Assembly: GCF_040939455.1 (NCBI RefSeq)
Contig: NC_134104.1
Location: 138,916,501-138,980,500, forward strand
Direction of reading: 5' to 3'
From: Microcebus murinus
Taxonomy: Eukaryota > Chordata > Mammalia > Primates > Cheirogaleidae
Length of the DNA stretch: 64,000 nucleotides
This document shows positions 1 to 10,785 of the stretch, one piece after another; the stretch's first letter is position 1; each line of letters starts with the position of its first letter. Below the pieces are notes generated by a model that searched no databases, had not been told where the DNA came from, and saw only the letters and a program-made list of their open reading frames with translations. A program made the position numbers and the translations under genes.

Positions 1-470
1 TACAAAGTACAGTTTGATAAGCCCAGGCCATGTGCTCCCAACAAATACCACCTCCTGGGGAGCATTGAAGTGGTAATTGCTATGATTTCTTGAGCATGTG
101 GTTTGGGCCAGTCTTCGTATTATGTGCTTCTCAAATACTTTCTGTCAGGACCATATTTGGCAACAAGAAACAAAACCTTACATATAGTAGGTTTTTAAAG
201 TGTGAACAATTATTTTTCATGTATCTAGAAGCACAAGGGTCAGACAGCATTGTGAAGCATTCAGAAACGTATGCCTCTTTCTGTCTGTATTTTCTTAGTT
301 TATATTATTCATCTTCAAGTTTGTCACTGTGGTGTTGCATGTTGGCTGTTTTACATCTAGTTTGAGGCTACTGTGACTATCTTTCCATGAGAAGCTTGAG
401 CTTGTAGCCAACACACAGGAATCAGAGCCAAGAACTGGAGAAATGGAGAAAGGAAAGCCTGGAGACGTTA
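1..470. other. unique non-coding DNA
   Basis: I see no recognisable repeat or gene in this stretch. A 91-codon plus-strand frame at 90-365 shows no protein family features and is probably a chance frame. The interval directly precedes the minus-strand exon-like segment at 476-519, so it would be intron if that exon were real. Confidence 0.4.
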
Positions 471-475
471 CTCAC

Positions 476-519
476 CTTGGTTAAGCCAATCCAGAAGACA
501 CTCTTAAAATATACATGTC
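476..519 (-). other. possible 44-nt coding exon (minus strand)
   Basis: Read on the minus strand, the segment is preceded by ...gatgcag (AG acceptor at 520-521) and followed by AAG|gtgagt (donor at 471-475), which is close to the consensus donor. One frame is open throughout and reads HVYFKSVFWIGLTK after a two-nucleotide codon remainder. The other two frames have stops. The acceptor lacks a good pyrimidine tract. The phase fits the candidate exon at 23917-23995, which ends with one spare nucleotide. I do not recognise the protein. It may be a chance match. Confidence 0.2.
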
Positions 520-539
520 CTGCATCTATTAAGTTACAT

Positions 540-840
540 GAATCACTACATTTCCTTTTTATTAAATAGATTGGAATCGAGCTTCTTGTCTTGTGGAACT
601 AAATAGCCTTGACTGATATGAACCCCATTTTGCAGATGAGGAAATGTGAAGGTCTCCAGATCTATCTAAAAAAAAAAAAAAAAGAATTAACCGAGCGTAG
701 CTGTTCTTTGCATTCACATAGCAATTCAGATAGTGAGAATGTGAAATGTGAAATGTGAGGAACTACTAGACTGAATTTGTGGAAAACTGTGAAAGTGGTA
801 TTTAGAGAGGAATATATTCTTGAATGCTTAGAATAGAATA
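540..840. other. unique DNA with a possible MIR scrap
   Basis: A short MIR-like antisense core (ccccattttgcagatgaggaaa, about 625-655) ends in a run of A at 668-684. The rest is AT-rich with no recognisable feature, apart from a small local repetition of 'tgtgaaa' near 741-757. Confidence 0.35.
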
Positions 841-1204
841 ATGACTGAAATGTACTGAGCTAATTATCAAAATAAATCCAAATTAAGGAAAAGTAGGATG
901 AAAAAAGGTAGAAATTAAAGAAACAGAAATCAAAGATAAAATACATAGGATTAAAAAAATCATAATGGAAATTTAAAAATATTTGTATCTAAATTATAAT
1001 GAAAATGCTATCTATCAAAATTTGAGGGTTGAAGCAAAATTGATACTTGGAGGGAAATGTATAGTTCTAAATGCTTGCATTGGGAAAAAAAGGCTAGACA
1101 TAAATTTTGTAGATGTCCAACTTAAGAATTTATGAGAACAGAAAAACAAATTCAAAAAGTACAAAGAAAAAGGTAAAACAAGAGATCGAATAATAGGATC
1201 AAAA

Positions 1205-1613
1205 AGACAATCAATCCAAGAGTGGATTAATAAAATGTGGTATATGTATACCATGGAGTACTATTCAGCTCTAAGAAACAACGGTGATATAGCACATCTT
1301 GTATTTTCCTGGTTAGAGCTGGAACCCATACTACTAAGTGAAGTATCCCAAGAATGGAAAAACAAGCACCACATGTACTCACCAGCAAACTGGTATTAAC
1401 TGAGCAGCACCTAAGTGGACACATAGGTACTACAGTAATAGGGTATTGGGCAGGTGGGGGGGCAGGTGTATACATACATAATGAGTGAGATGTGCACCAT
1501 CTGGAGGATGGTCAGGCTGGAAACTCAGACTTGTGGGGGGAGGGGGGAAAGGGCATTATTTGAAACCTTAAAATTTGTACCCCCATAATATGCTGAAATA
1601 AAAACAAAAAAGA
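1205..1613 (+). mobile_element. L1 3' end, lemur-type tail, 5'-truncated
   Basis: It starts in the last part of ORF2 ('atccaagagtggattaataaaatgtggtatatgtataccatggag') and runs through a G-rich 3' UTR to 'aaaatttgtacccccataatatgctgaaataaaa' and a short A-rich tail. It sits inside the older L1M, whose ORF2 resumes at about 1614. This 3' UTR is the same type as the small nested copy at 31737-31871. It is heavily 5'-truncated and non-coding. Confidence 0.8.
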
Positions 1614-1718
1614 CAAAAGTTGGTACTTTGAAAAGGTTATTGAGATAGACAAAGGCCTAGTACTCATAAGCAAGGGGAAAAAAAGGAGGGAGGCAAAAAT
1701 AGATAACATTTGGAATTT

Positions 1719-2059
1719 TTTTTTTTTTTTTTTTTTTTTTTTGAGACAGAGTCTCGCTTTGTTGCCCAACCTAGAGTGAGTGCCGTGGCGTCAGCCTAGC
1801 TCACAGCAACCTCAAACTCCTGGGCTCCAGTGATCCTTCTGCCTCAGCCTCCCGAGTAGCTGGGACTACAGGCATGCGCCACTATGCCCGGCTAATTTTT
1901 TTATATATATATCAGTTGGCCAATTAATTTCTTTCTATTTATAGTAGAGACGGGGTCTCGCTCTTGCTCAGGCTGGTTTTGAACTCCTGACCTTGAGCAA
2001 TCCGCCCGCCTCGGCCTCCCAAGAGCTAGGATTACAGGCGTGAGCCACAGCGCCCGGCC
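1719..2059 (-). mobile_element. Alu SINE, strepsirrhine type, full-length dimer
   Basis: On the plus strand it reads as poly(T), then gagacagagtctcgctttgttgccc..., and ends ...gtgagccacagcgcccggcc. The linker contains the lemur-associated 'ggccaattaatttctttctat'. It is flanked by a 15-bp target-site duplication, taacatttggaattt, at 1704-1718 and 2060-2074. The left-arm A box and B box region is present but in reverse orientation. It is inserted into the older L1M. Confidence 0.95.
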
Positions 2060-3189
2060 TAACATTTGGAATTTAAAAAATGGCTATATGGATAGATTCC
2101 ACAGAGATATAAGAATAAAATAACATTATGAATAATTTTATGCTAATGAATTTGACAATGGACAAAATGGTTGACTTCTTAGAAAAGTATAACAATTTTG
2201 ATTCAAAAAGAAATAGCACCTAAACAATATAGGAACCATTAAGGAAATAGAACCAGTAATTAATAATCTTCCCATGGGCAAGATCTTTTTTTAGGCAGGT
2301 TCTATCAAATTTTCAAAGGATACGTTGTTACAAAATATACAACCCTTCTAAGGACTAATAAATAAAACATTATTCACAGCCTGTTGTAAGGAAGCAGAAT
2401 AGCTTTGTCACCAAAACTAGAAAAGAACATGAAAATGATCAGCCCATTTTATATTTCATAAAATATCTTTATGACCAAGATAGGAAAAAATTTATTAAAA
2501 CAAATCACAAAAATAACTAAATATAAGAGAAAGGATTGACAAATTCTATGTTAAAATTAATACCCATTCTTTGAAAAACATGAAAAGTACATAAAAACAA
2601 GCACAAAATAGAAGAAAATATTTCAACATATGTACGACAAAGGAATAATACCTAGAATAGAGAAAGAATTCTTCAAATCAATTAAAAAAAATAAAAAATG
2701 TTTAATGAGCAAAAGACATAAACTAATCCTTCGCATGGAAAAGAATTACAAATAGCAATAAACATGAGAAAAAATGTTCAACTGCATTATTAATGAAGGA
2801 AATACAAATTAAGATCATAATGTCAGTTGAAATAGACTAGATTGGCAAAAATTAAGAAATCTGATAATTGTATCCCAAAGGGTATGAATCAATGAAAATT
2901 CATGCACTGCTAACAGAGTATAAATTGTTAGAGCAAATTATGGCAAGAAACTTGGCCCACTCATAAATTTAAAAGTTCACATATCCTAAGGCACAGTTAT
3001 CGTTTACTCGTGTACACCCTAGAGAAACTCTTGCACGTGTATACCGGGATATAGTTACTAGCATGTTCATAATAGGACTGTAGCAAATAGAATAGCTAAA
3101 GCTGTCTGTAAATAGGAGAATGAATAAATAAATTATAGAGTATTTACACTAGTAAATATTTTTATAGCATTAAAAGTTAAATAACTATA

Positions 3190-3519
<330 letters not shown>

Positions 3520-3975
3520 AAAAGTTAAATGAACTATAAACATATATAGCTATTGGAGTGAATCTTAGAAACATCATATTAAGAGAAAAAAAAGCAAGAA
3601 CTAGAAGACTAAATACAGTATGAGACCTTTATATGTACCCGAAAGCAAGCAACAAGATACACGATGATACCATTTATGTAAGCCCACAAACAAACAAGAT
3701 GACAATAGTATCTAAAACATAAGCAAGGGGTTTTATAAACAAAATTCAAGATGAGAGTTACCTCTGCAGTAGGTGATATGGCAGAGTGAGGGAATGGAGA
3801 AATACACACAGGCAGACTCAATAGTGTTAATACTATTTCTAACTCTTAAGTTGGCTTGTGGGTACAGCACAGATGCTTATTTTATTATTATGCATTGTAA
3901 CTTTCATATATATTATAGATTTATTATTATGTGTATGTGAAATATTAGATAACCTTTTATTTAAAAGATAAAAAT

Positions 3976-4165
3976 CGTCTGGAACAGTCTATTGAACCAG
4001 CAAGCTTCTGCAACATGCTGGCTCCAGGGCCATGCCATCTCTCCTACAATCCACACCAACGAAATATCTGCTTCATTCCCTGCACCCTCTCCAGTTCAAC
4101 ATATCAGAATGAACTTGGAAAAGATGCTTAGCAAGATAATGCCAAGTATACACCACACCTGCTGT
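3976..4165. other. unassigned DNA between L1 fragments
   Basis: This is a short block with no recognisable repeat. It overlaps an 84-codon plus-strand frame (3992-4246) that continues into L1-like sequence and shows no family features, so I regard the frame as chance. Confidence 0.3.
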
Positions 4166-4290
4166 CATCATTATTGCTTAACATGGTATTGGAGGTGCTA
4201 TAAAATTGGAAGACAAGAAAACAGTCACTATCTGGAAATTATATGATAAATTACTTAGAAAACTCAAGAAAATGAACAAATTATCAGAAC
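4166..4290 (+). mobile_element. old L1 ORF2 scrap
   Basis: The stretch 'ggtattggaggtgctataaaattggaagacaagaaa...' resembles the L1 reverse transcriptase region just upstream of the catalytic FADD motif. It is short and too decayed for subfamily assignment. It directly abuts an antisense L1 fragment. Confidence 0.5.
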
Positions 4291-5580
4291 AATAAAGTTG
4301 AAAGAATTTTACAGGAAGCACCCACATACCCACCACCTAGATTCTACTACTAATATTTTACTAGACTTGCTTTATCACATATCTATCCATCTATCTCTCT
4401 ACATTCATCAACCCATGTTAATTTTGGGATGCATTTCAAAGCAAATTGCAAACATTAGTGCATGTCCCCACTTAATACATTACTATGCACATTATTGACT
4501 AGAGTTCAATATTTCTTTGCATTTTTTTCTTTTGAGGTAAAATGTACATGAATATGTCTTATGCATACAATTAAATGTACAAATCTTAAAAGCTCATGCA
4601 ACAAGTTTGACAAATGCATACACATTTGTAACCCAAACCTTTACTGAGATATAGAACATGAACCTTCCTAGCCAACCCCTGCTCCCACCACAGTCAGTCA
4701 CAGTTCTGATATTTTTCCACCACAGAAAACAATTGGTCTGTTGTAGAACTTTATATAACAGAACCATGCAATATATACACCACTGTGTAAGGTTTCATTT
4801 ACTTAACAGGAAGTTCTTAGAATCATTCACATTGTTGCCCGTATGAGTAGTTCATTCCTTTTTATTTTTGATAGTATTTCATTGTATGGACATACCAAAG
4901 TTTGATGATCCATTCTCATAGTGATGGGGATATCTAGGCTGTTTCTAGTTTGGGGCTATTGTGCTTAAAATTGAGCATTCTTATATGCCTTTCTTTGATA
5001 TTTCATTCCTTTGGGTAAATATCTAGGAGTAAAATTGCTACACCATAGGGTTAAGTGTTCAGTTAAAGCTTTAATTTTATAAGAAACTGTCAGATCTCTT
5101 ACAAAATGGTTGTACCATTTTATACTCCCACCAACAATTTATGGTTGCTCTACATTCTTACCAACATTTTTTATGGTCAGTTATTTTAATTTTATCCATT
5201 CTGATGGATGTGGTTTTAATTTGTATTTACCTGATTAAAACTATGTTGAGCACTTTTCCATGTGCTTATTGGCAGTTCGTTATCTTTTTTGTGATATGTC
5301 TGTCACATGTTTATGACATGACTGCTTGCCTTTTATCATTAAGTTATAGGCATTATTTATGTGTCCTAGATTACATTCCATTGTCAGATATCTATTTTGT
5401 GAATATTTTCTCCTAATCGGTGGCTCATCTATTAATATTCTTACTGGTTTCTTGGAAGAGCAAAAGATTTTTGTTTTGATGTTAGCTTTTAAATTAAATT
5501 TAATGGCTCATTTGAATTAATTCTTGTACCAGGTTATATTTTTTGAGGGAGCTTGACAAAAGCGATTTTAAATTTTTATA
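4291..5580 (-). mobile_element. old L1M 3' half, antisense
   Basis: The plus strand shows antisense L1 landmarks in reverse order: 3' UTR-like 'cccacatacccaccacctagattc', then 'cattgtatggacataccaaagtttg', 'cctttgggtaaatatctaggagtaaaattgct', 'ctcccaccaacaatttatgg', and 'gatgtggttttaatttg' further into ORF2. Frames listed within this block are shadows of the decayed element. It is an ancient mammalian L1M copy. Confidence 0.8.
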
Positions 5581-6640
5581 AAAAATAATTTTACAAAAAG
5601 CTGAGACAATTTTTATAAATAAGTGCAAACATGGATAACTTACCCAACAACAGGCAAGATATATTACAAAACCATATTACTATTTGAAAAGGCATGTTAC
5701 TAGTTCAAGAAGATAAAAATAGATTCGTGATATGTGAGAGCCCAGAAACAGAACTAAAGGTGTGTAAGTAGACTTTCATATACATGTGTGTATGTGGTGT
5801 ATGAGAGTTTGTATCACAAATTAGGAGGAAACAATTGGACAATTTAGTAAATATAGTTAAGAAAATTGATTCACCAGTTGGAGAAAAATAAAGTTGAAAT
5901 CCATGTCACAACATATACAAAACTCCAATTATATTAGAGTCTTAAATGGAAAAGTTAAAACCATAAATGTAAGAATAGAAAATATATGAAAATATCTCTG
6001 AAATACTGGAGTGAGACAAGATCCAAAAAGCATAAATTTAGTTTATACTTTTGTAAGGGGGAAAATTGATTAATTTGACCTTATCAAAATTAGAGAATTC
6101 TCTTTAACAAAGGGCACAAAATTATCATGCAAGTGACAGACTGAGAGAAGATATTTGAGTCATCCAAAACTCGCCAAGGATTAATACCTAGAACTATGAA
6201 GGAATGGCTGAAAATCAGCAAAATTAAAAAAAGAAAATGGGCTAAGGACATGATTAGGAACTTCAAAAACTAAGAAACACAAATGGTTTAGAGAAATGCA
6301 AATAGATAATCCCATTAGAGAAATGCTAAAGAAAAGATACACCTTGATACAAATAATATTGAGAACAATAGAAGCTGGATAGCATCAAATGGTTAGAGGT
6401 TATAAGAAAAAGGAATGGATAAGCAGAACTTGACAGATGCATATAATGGAATGCTATGGAAACTGTGTAATAGAAGCAATAAACCGGATTTACCAAGTAC
6501 ACACAAATAGTTTTTTAAAGCATAACACCGAGCAGAAGAAAAAAAGAAAATCTGATTTATATCTCTGTTACACTTATATAAATTTTTTAAAAAACACACC
6601 CAACACCATACATTTTCTAAACCACAACAATATCTAAATA
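5581..6640 (+). mobile_element. old L1/HAL1-like fragment
   Basis: From about 5700 the sequence follows the L1 ORF2 3' part in sense orientation, with landmarks 'accttatcaaaattagagaattctctttaaca' (the 'aaacttctg' region equivalent), 'gggctaaggacatgattagg' and 'gcatataatggaatgctatgg'. It is highly diverged. I cannot tell a normal L1M from a HAL1 derivative. The first 100 bases are less certain. Confidence 0.55.
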
Positions 6641-6890
6641 AACATGTTCAAGAAGCCTAGGAAGTTCACGTATTGCATACACCAAAATGAATGTCGAAGA
6701 GGTGAAATGGCATCTCTTAGACTATGTCTAAGTGGGAGTGAAAGGGAAAATAGCAAAGTAAAATAAAACAAAAGAGGAGCTGTACCCAGAATAAAGTGGA
6801 TAAAATGCCACCAAAGGAAGTGTAAAATCAAACTCCTTTCTGGGCAGCTGACTCACACACAGATACACAATCAATCCTTGGATATGTTTT
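6641..6890. other. unassigned DNA
   Basis: I recognise nothing here. It may be the far 3' end of the preceding L1-like fragment. The 65-codon minus-strand frame at 6634-6831 has no family features. Confidence 0.3.
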
Positions 6891-6899
6891 TAAACTACC

Positions 6900-7420
6900 T
6901 GTAAATCTATTGAATCTTCTGATCTTGCAGCCTTCACTTTATCAACTTAACCATAAAGCTATCAGAGGAGACTATCGAAAATTTTGCTGAAATCATAGAA
7001 TAATATAGAATATCTTTGAGCTACCAAAAAAATAACCAAATCTTTAATCAGCTATTGTTTTTGATATAACTGACGTGTGATTAGTAACCAAGTTAGCTTG
7101 ACAGAAAGGACTTGTATCAGTAATTGTCAAATTCTTCTCAAAATATTCACAAATAAAGCACTTTTTAGTTATCTTCTCAAATTGCTTTAGTTTTTTTTTT
7201 TTTTTACATCAAGCTTTTGGTATGTAATTCCTAGTACTCTCTTTTGAAAATTAGGTCACAATTTTTTCCAGATTTGCCCTTCTTTTGCCTTCCCTGTTCT
7301 CCAGAAATTCGCAAAAATAATGATCATGATAATAATAGTACTTTTAAAGTAATAAACATAAGATGAAACCTGCAAGTTTCTTTAGAACTCTAAGATGTAA
7401 TCCATCTGGGTTTAGGTGGG
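6900..7420 (-). mobile_element. CR1/L3-type LINE, reverse transcriptase fossil
   Basis: Read on the minus strand, 7409-7374 gives PDGLHLRVLKKL, a match to the CR1-family motif around PDGIHPRVL. Next, at about 7300-7240, comes a decayed 'WRTGE...W...' stretch. Then 7000-6965 gives FYDFSKIFDSLL, matching reverse transcriptase motif A (YLDFSKAFDTV in CR1-type elements). Order and spacing (about 370 nt between the motifs) fit a CR1/L3 reverse transcriptase. A poly(T) at 7189-7205 and frameshifts interrupt it. This is an inert relic, older than the L1 copies. Confidence 0.75.
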
Positions 7421-7650
7421 TATATGCATTTAAAGTATTATAGCTTTGTGATATTTTGCAAACTCGTTGATATTTTATGTATTTTTAATACTAAGGTATT
7501 GATTATTCACTATGGGTCATATTCTTTGTAAAAGGATTCAGTGATTTCAAACAATACATTAAAATATAAACCAAACATGGGGATGAAACCAGCAGCGGAA
7601 CATGCAACTACCAATTCAATATTCAGCTGACTACATTTATTAATAAAAGA
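7421..7650. other. unassigned DNA
   Basis: AT-rich sequence with no clear feature. The first part may be further decayed CR1/L3. Confidence 0.3.
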
Positions 7651-7654
7651 GATT

Positions 7655-7805
7655 TAATGGTGATGTGGTGAGTAGGAATCAGAGATGCGAATTCTAGTTC
7701 CAAATTGTCCACTAATGACCCTTACCTGTAAAATGGCATGCTATTTATCAGGATCAAATGAGATAATGCATGTGAAATATTCCTGTAAACTGCAGAGTAA
7801 AAAGT
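7655..7805 (+). repeat. MIR SINE
   Basis: The order follows the MIR consensus: 'gattctagttcc', a decayed 'cttacctgtaaaatggcatg' core, then 'aggatcaaatgagataatgcatgtgaaa'. It lacks the 3' end. Confidence 0.7.
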
Positions 7806-7860
7806 AAATGGATATTTTAATTTTTATTTCTAAAATTGTGTCCAAAGAAATGGAAGGGTA

Positions 7861-8450
7861 TATTAGCTAAAGTGTTTTTGCTTACCTATAAGAAGCAACC
7901 CAATTCCACCTAGCCTAAGCAATAAAAGGAATTTATTAGCTCAATGTCTGCAAAAGCCTGGCGGGAGACTGGATGCTTGGGCTCAAACAGTGTAGGCAAG
8001 ATCCAGTTTCTCTCCTTTTGTTTTTTAGCTCCAGCTCCTCAATAGCTCTCCACATTCATGGCCACAAGATGGTTGCCAATGGCATTCAGGGCTACATGTT
8101 TTCTGGTACAAATCCAGAAGAAATCAGCTCTGCCACCCTGAGAGTTTAAATAAAATCCCTGAAATTAAGTATCTTTGGTTCCCATAAGACTGACTTGGGA
8201 TATGTGCCCGTCCACTGACCATCACTGCAGCCAGGAGCACAGGACACACTGATGGGCTTAAGCTAATCAGGAACTGTGCCCAACGTGGCCACTTTGCACA
8301 ACTCCAGGGGGCAGTGTACACATATCTCCAAGAAACAGATGCTGGAGAGCCCATCAGCACAAGCGATCTGTGGTGGGTCTCGGGGAGAAAGGTTAACATT
8401 TACATTAGAAGTCCTTTGAGCTGGGAATACAGCAGCCAGCCTCACTAATT
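7861..8450 (-). repeat. old interspersed repeat of unresolved MER-type family
   Basis: Key landmarks on the plus strand are 'aaaaggaatttattagctca', 'gcaagatccagtttctctcc', 'gccacaagatggttgccaatgg' and 'gggatatgtgcccgtccactgacc'. A reverse-orientation relative is recognisable at 11830-12340 ('gggcatgtgacc', 'gacagccatctt') and another at about 40255-40760. I recognise the family as a common mammalian fossil but cannot name it with confidence. The 91- and 60-codon minus-strand frames here are chance frames. Confidence 0.5.
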
Positions 8451-8528
8451 GCAGGCCAAATCAGCAGGAAAAAAAAAATCCTAGATTTCACCTATGAATA
8501 ATTTTCCTCATCCCTGAATACCCCTGCT

Positions 8529-8922
8529 ATGGACTGATTTGTATTCCCACTAAAATTCATATATTGAAACCCTAACCCCTAGTATGACTGCATTTTGGAA
8601 ATGAGGCCTATAAGAAAGTAATTAAGTTTCGATGAGGTCATAAGCATGGGCCCTGATCCAGTAAGATTAACGTCCTTATAAGAAGAGACACCAGAGAGCT
8701 TCCCCTGGGCCCCTTCACAGGCACTGAGGAAGGGTCATGTGAGAACACAGTGAGAAGGCAAACATCTGCAAGCCAGGAAGAGAGCCCTTCCCAGAAACCA
8801 GATTTGCTGGCACCTTGACTTTGGACTTCCCAGCCTCCAGAATTGTGAGTAATACGTTCCCGTTGTTTGACACACCCAATCTGCGGTATTTTCTCATGGC
8901 AGACTGCACAGGCCAAGACAAC
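8529..8922 (+). mobile_element. MLT1-type (MaLR) solo LTR
   Basis: It starts 'ctatggactgatttgtattccc' and contains 'ttcatatattgaaaccctaacccc', 'ttataagaagagacaccagagagct', 'catgtgagaacacagtgagaaggc' and 'cttggacttcccagcctccagaattgtgag', and ends at about 8922. These are the standard ordered landmarks of MLT1 LTRs. No internal sequence is attached. The frames on both strands are shadows. Confidence 0.85.
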
Positions 8923-9239
8923 GCCTCTTTCCATATTTTTCTCTGTACACTACCACAACCTGGTTTCTCTATTCCGAGGCTGAAAAAGTCCTGTGCACTC
9001 ATGGTTTTCATTTCCCAAACCCCTTTTCTTTATCAGCTTACTATGGTGATGCTCTCCCCTAATACTCCAGTGAAATTTTCTGGCAAACATTGTATACTTT
9101 TCTATCCTAATAACACATGATCATTTAGAATCATGTAACTTCACTGAATGTTCCCTTCTTCTCTCCCTCTTTTAGAATCTGTGACCCAAATCTTAATTTT
9201 CCTCCTGCCCTCTGGCTCACTTTAGTTTTCTTTACTGAT
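8923..9239. other. unassigned pyrimidine-rich DNA
   Basis: I see no clear feature here. It could be the upstream, more decayed part of the following L2. Confidence 0.3.
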
Positions 9240-10060
9240 TTTCCTATTTTGCCCAATAAATGCTGATCAGTCTCTAGCCTCTCTTCATGTTGTTATCCTC
9301 TTGTCACTCCAGTTCTTGAGGACTTCGTACCACCTCTGTGTTGATGACTCTGTCCCATAAATTCATCCAACCTTCCCCATACTTTCAACTTCCTGCCAGG
9401 CATCTCTAAGTCAGTGTCCACAGATCCCTGGAGCTTAACATTCAAAACAAAATTTATTGTTATCCTTATATCCACCCCTGAACAAAAACAAAGCCCTGTA
9501 GCTGTCTGCATAAATGGTGCCACTAAACCATGCAGCTACCCAAGACAGAGACCCCAGGATTATCTTCAACTCCTCCTTCTCCTTCACTTCCCACATCAGT
9601 TAGTAATCTAGTTTTCTCTTTAACAGCCTTGCTCATGTCCCCTGGTGTGTTCCCTAAGTATCATCCTGGACTAGTGTTCTCTTCCCCCATGTGGCCTCTC
9701 TGCTTCCATTTTGTGCATTGTCTGCACACCTAATGCAAGAAGAAGAAGAAGAAGAAGAAGAAGAAGAAGAAGAAGAAGAAGAAGAAGAAGAAGAAGAAGA
9801 AGAAGAAGAAGAAGAAGAAGAAGAAGAGGAGGAGGAGGAGGAGGAGGAGGAGGAGGAGGAGGAGGAGGAGGAGGAGGAGGAGGAGGAGGAGGAGGAGGAG
9901 GAGGAGGAGGAGGAGGAGGAGGAGGAGGAGGAGGAGGAGGAGGAGGAGGAAGAGGAGGAGGATTAAGAAAAATATGAAAAATATAATCCTACCATTCCTC
10001 TACTTAAAACCCTTCCATGGTTCCCCATAGCATAGCAGGTAAATGAAACTGCCTAAAGGG
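9240..10060 (+). mobile_element. L2 LINE fragment, split by a microsatellite
   Basis: Sense L2 ORF2 landmarks are present: 'gttgatgactctgtcccataaattca', 'ggcatctctaagtcagtgtcc', 'gacagagaccccaggattatcttcaactcctcc', 'cacttcccacatcagttagt', and, after the purine tract, 'taatcctaccattcctctacttaaaacccttccatggttcccc'. The element is interrupted at 9737-9964 by the GAA/GGA array. It is inert. Confidence 0.8.
9737..9964 (+). repeat. (GAA)n(GGA)n purine microsatellite, 226 bp
   Basis: About 30 units of AAG/GAA (9737-9827) switch abruptly to about 45 units of GGA (9828-9962), with one interruption (gga ggaaga gga near 9949). The plus strand is uninterrupted purine. Apparent poly-Glu and poly-Arg/poly-Gly reading frames across it are by-products of the repeat. 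Length and purity make it likely to be highly variable between individuals. Confidence 0.98.
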
Positions 10061-10200
10061 GATAGAATGCTATGTAATGTAGTGGATCGCACCCTCGACA
10101 ACTTCACTTAAATCAGTGAGTAGATAAAGTATTACAGTGGGTTTGGTCAAGACCCAGTTCCTTCCTGAACTTTCTATCCACCTCTAGCACTACACCTCTG
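10061..10200. other. unassigned DNA
   Basis: Short spacer between L2 and MIR. No feature recognised. Confidence 0.3.
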
Positions 10201-10204
10201 TGGC

Positions 10205-10390
10205 AGGGCATATTGTTATCTTAACTTATTGCTCACAGTCGCTTTAGGAAGTAGCTTCTTATGTTATTCCCATTTTGTAGATAATGAAACTGAGGGACAG
10301 AGAGGTTAAATAGCTTGCTGGAGATCACACAAGTAGCAGGGCAATCAAATAAACTATGGTGTCCTAACTCTCGAGCCCACTTTTTAAACT
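10205..10390 (-). repeat. MIR SINE, antisense
   Basis: It shows the reverse complement of the MIR core: 'ttattcccattttgtagataatgaaactgagggacagagaggttaaatagcttgctggagatcacacaagtagcagggc'. This is one of the clearest MIR copies in the window. Confidence 0.9.
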
Positions 10391-10579
10391 ACCCATCCAA
10401 GGGGTTATATTTCTCAACCTGGGCTCCATTAATCTGTCTAGGGATAGGTCAAAAATTACACTGAAATTACTGTATGTATTTTCCTAGGGAGAGGACCCAT
10501 AGGTTTTCTAAGATTCTCAAAAGAACCCATGGCATAAACAAAATGGATAAAAAAAAGAAAGAAAAAAACCTTCTATAAT

Positions 10580-10777
10580 CAGCTGTCCCCAACCTTTTTG
10601 ACACCAGGGACAGGTTTCATGGAAGACAGTTTTTCCACCGATAAGGAATGGGAGGAGGTCGCTGCCTCAGCTCCACCTCATATCATCAGGTGTTGGATTC
10701 TTATGGGGAGCGAGCTACCTGGATCCCTCGAATACGCAGTTTGCAGTGGGGTTCGGTGGGGGGCTGTGAACCACAGT
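10580..10777 (+). mobile_element. hAT-type MER DNA transposon, internally deleted
   Basis: The left end, 'cagctgtccccaacctttttgacaccagggac...catggaagacagtttttccacc', matches a widespread nonautonomous hAT family. The right part ('gtgttggattcttatggggagcgagctacctggatccctcgaatacgcagtttgcag') is also recognisable. Possible 8-bp duplications are tctataat (10572-10579) and tctatatg (10778-10785), 6 of 8 matching. The usual right terminal repeat is not intact. Confidence 0.65.
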
Positions 10778-10785
10778 TCTATATG

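Noticed and set aside
9691..9977. Poly-Glu and poly-Arg/poly-Gly proteins of 88-91 residues
   Set aside because: They are translations of the GAA/GGA array and have no coding character outside it.
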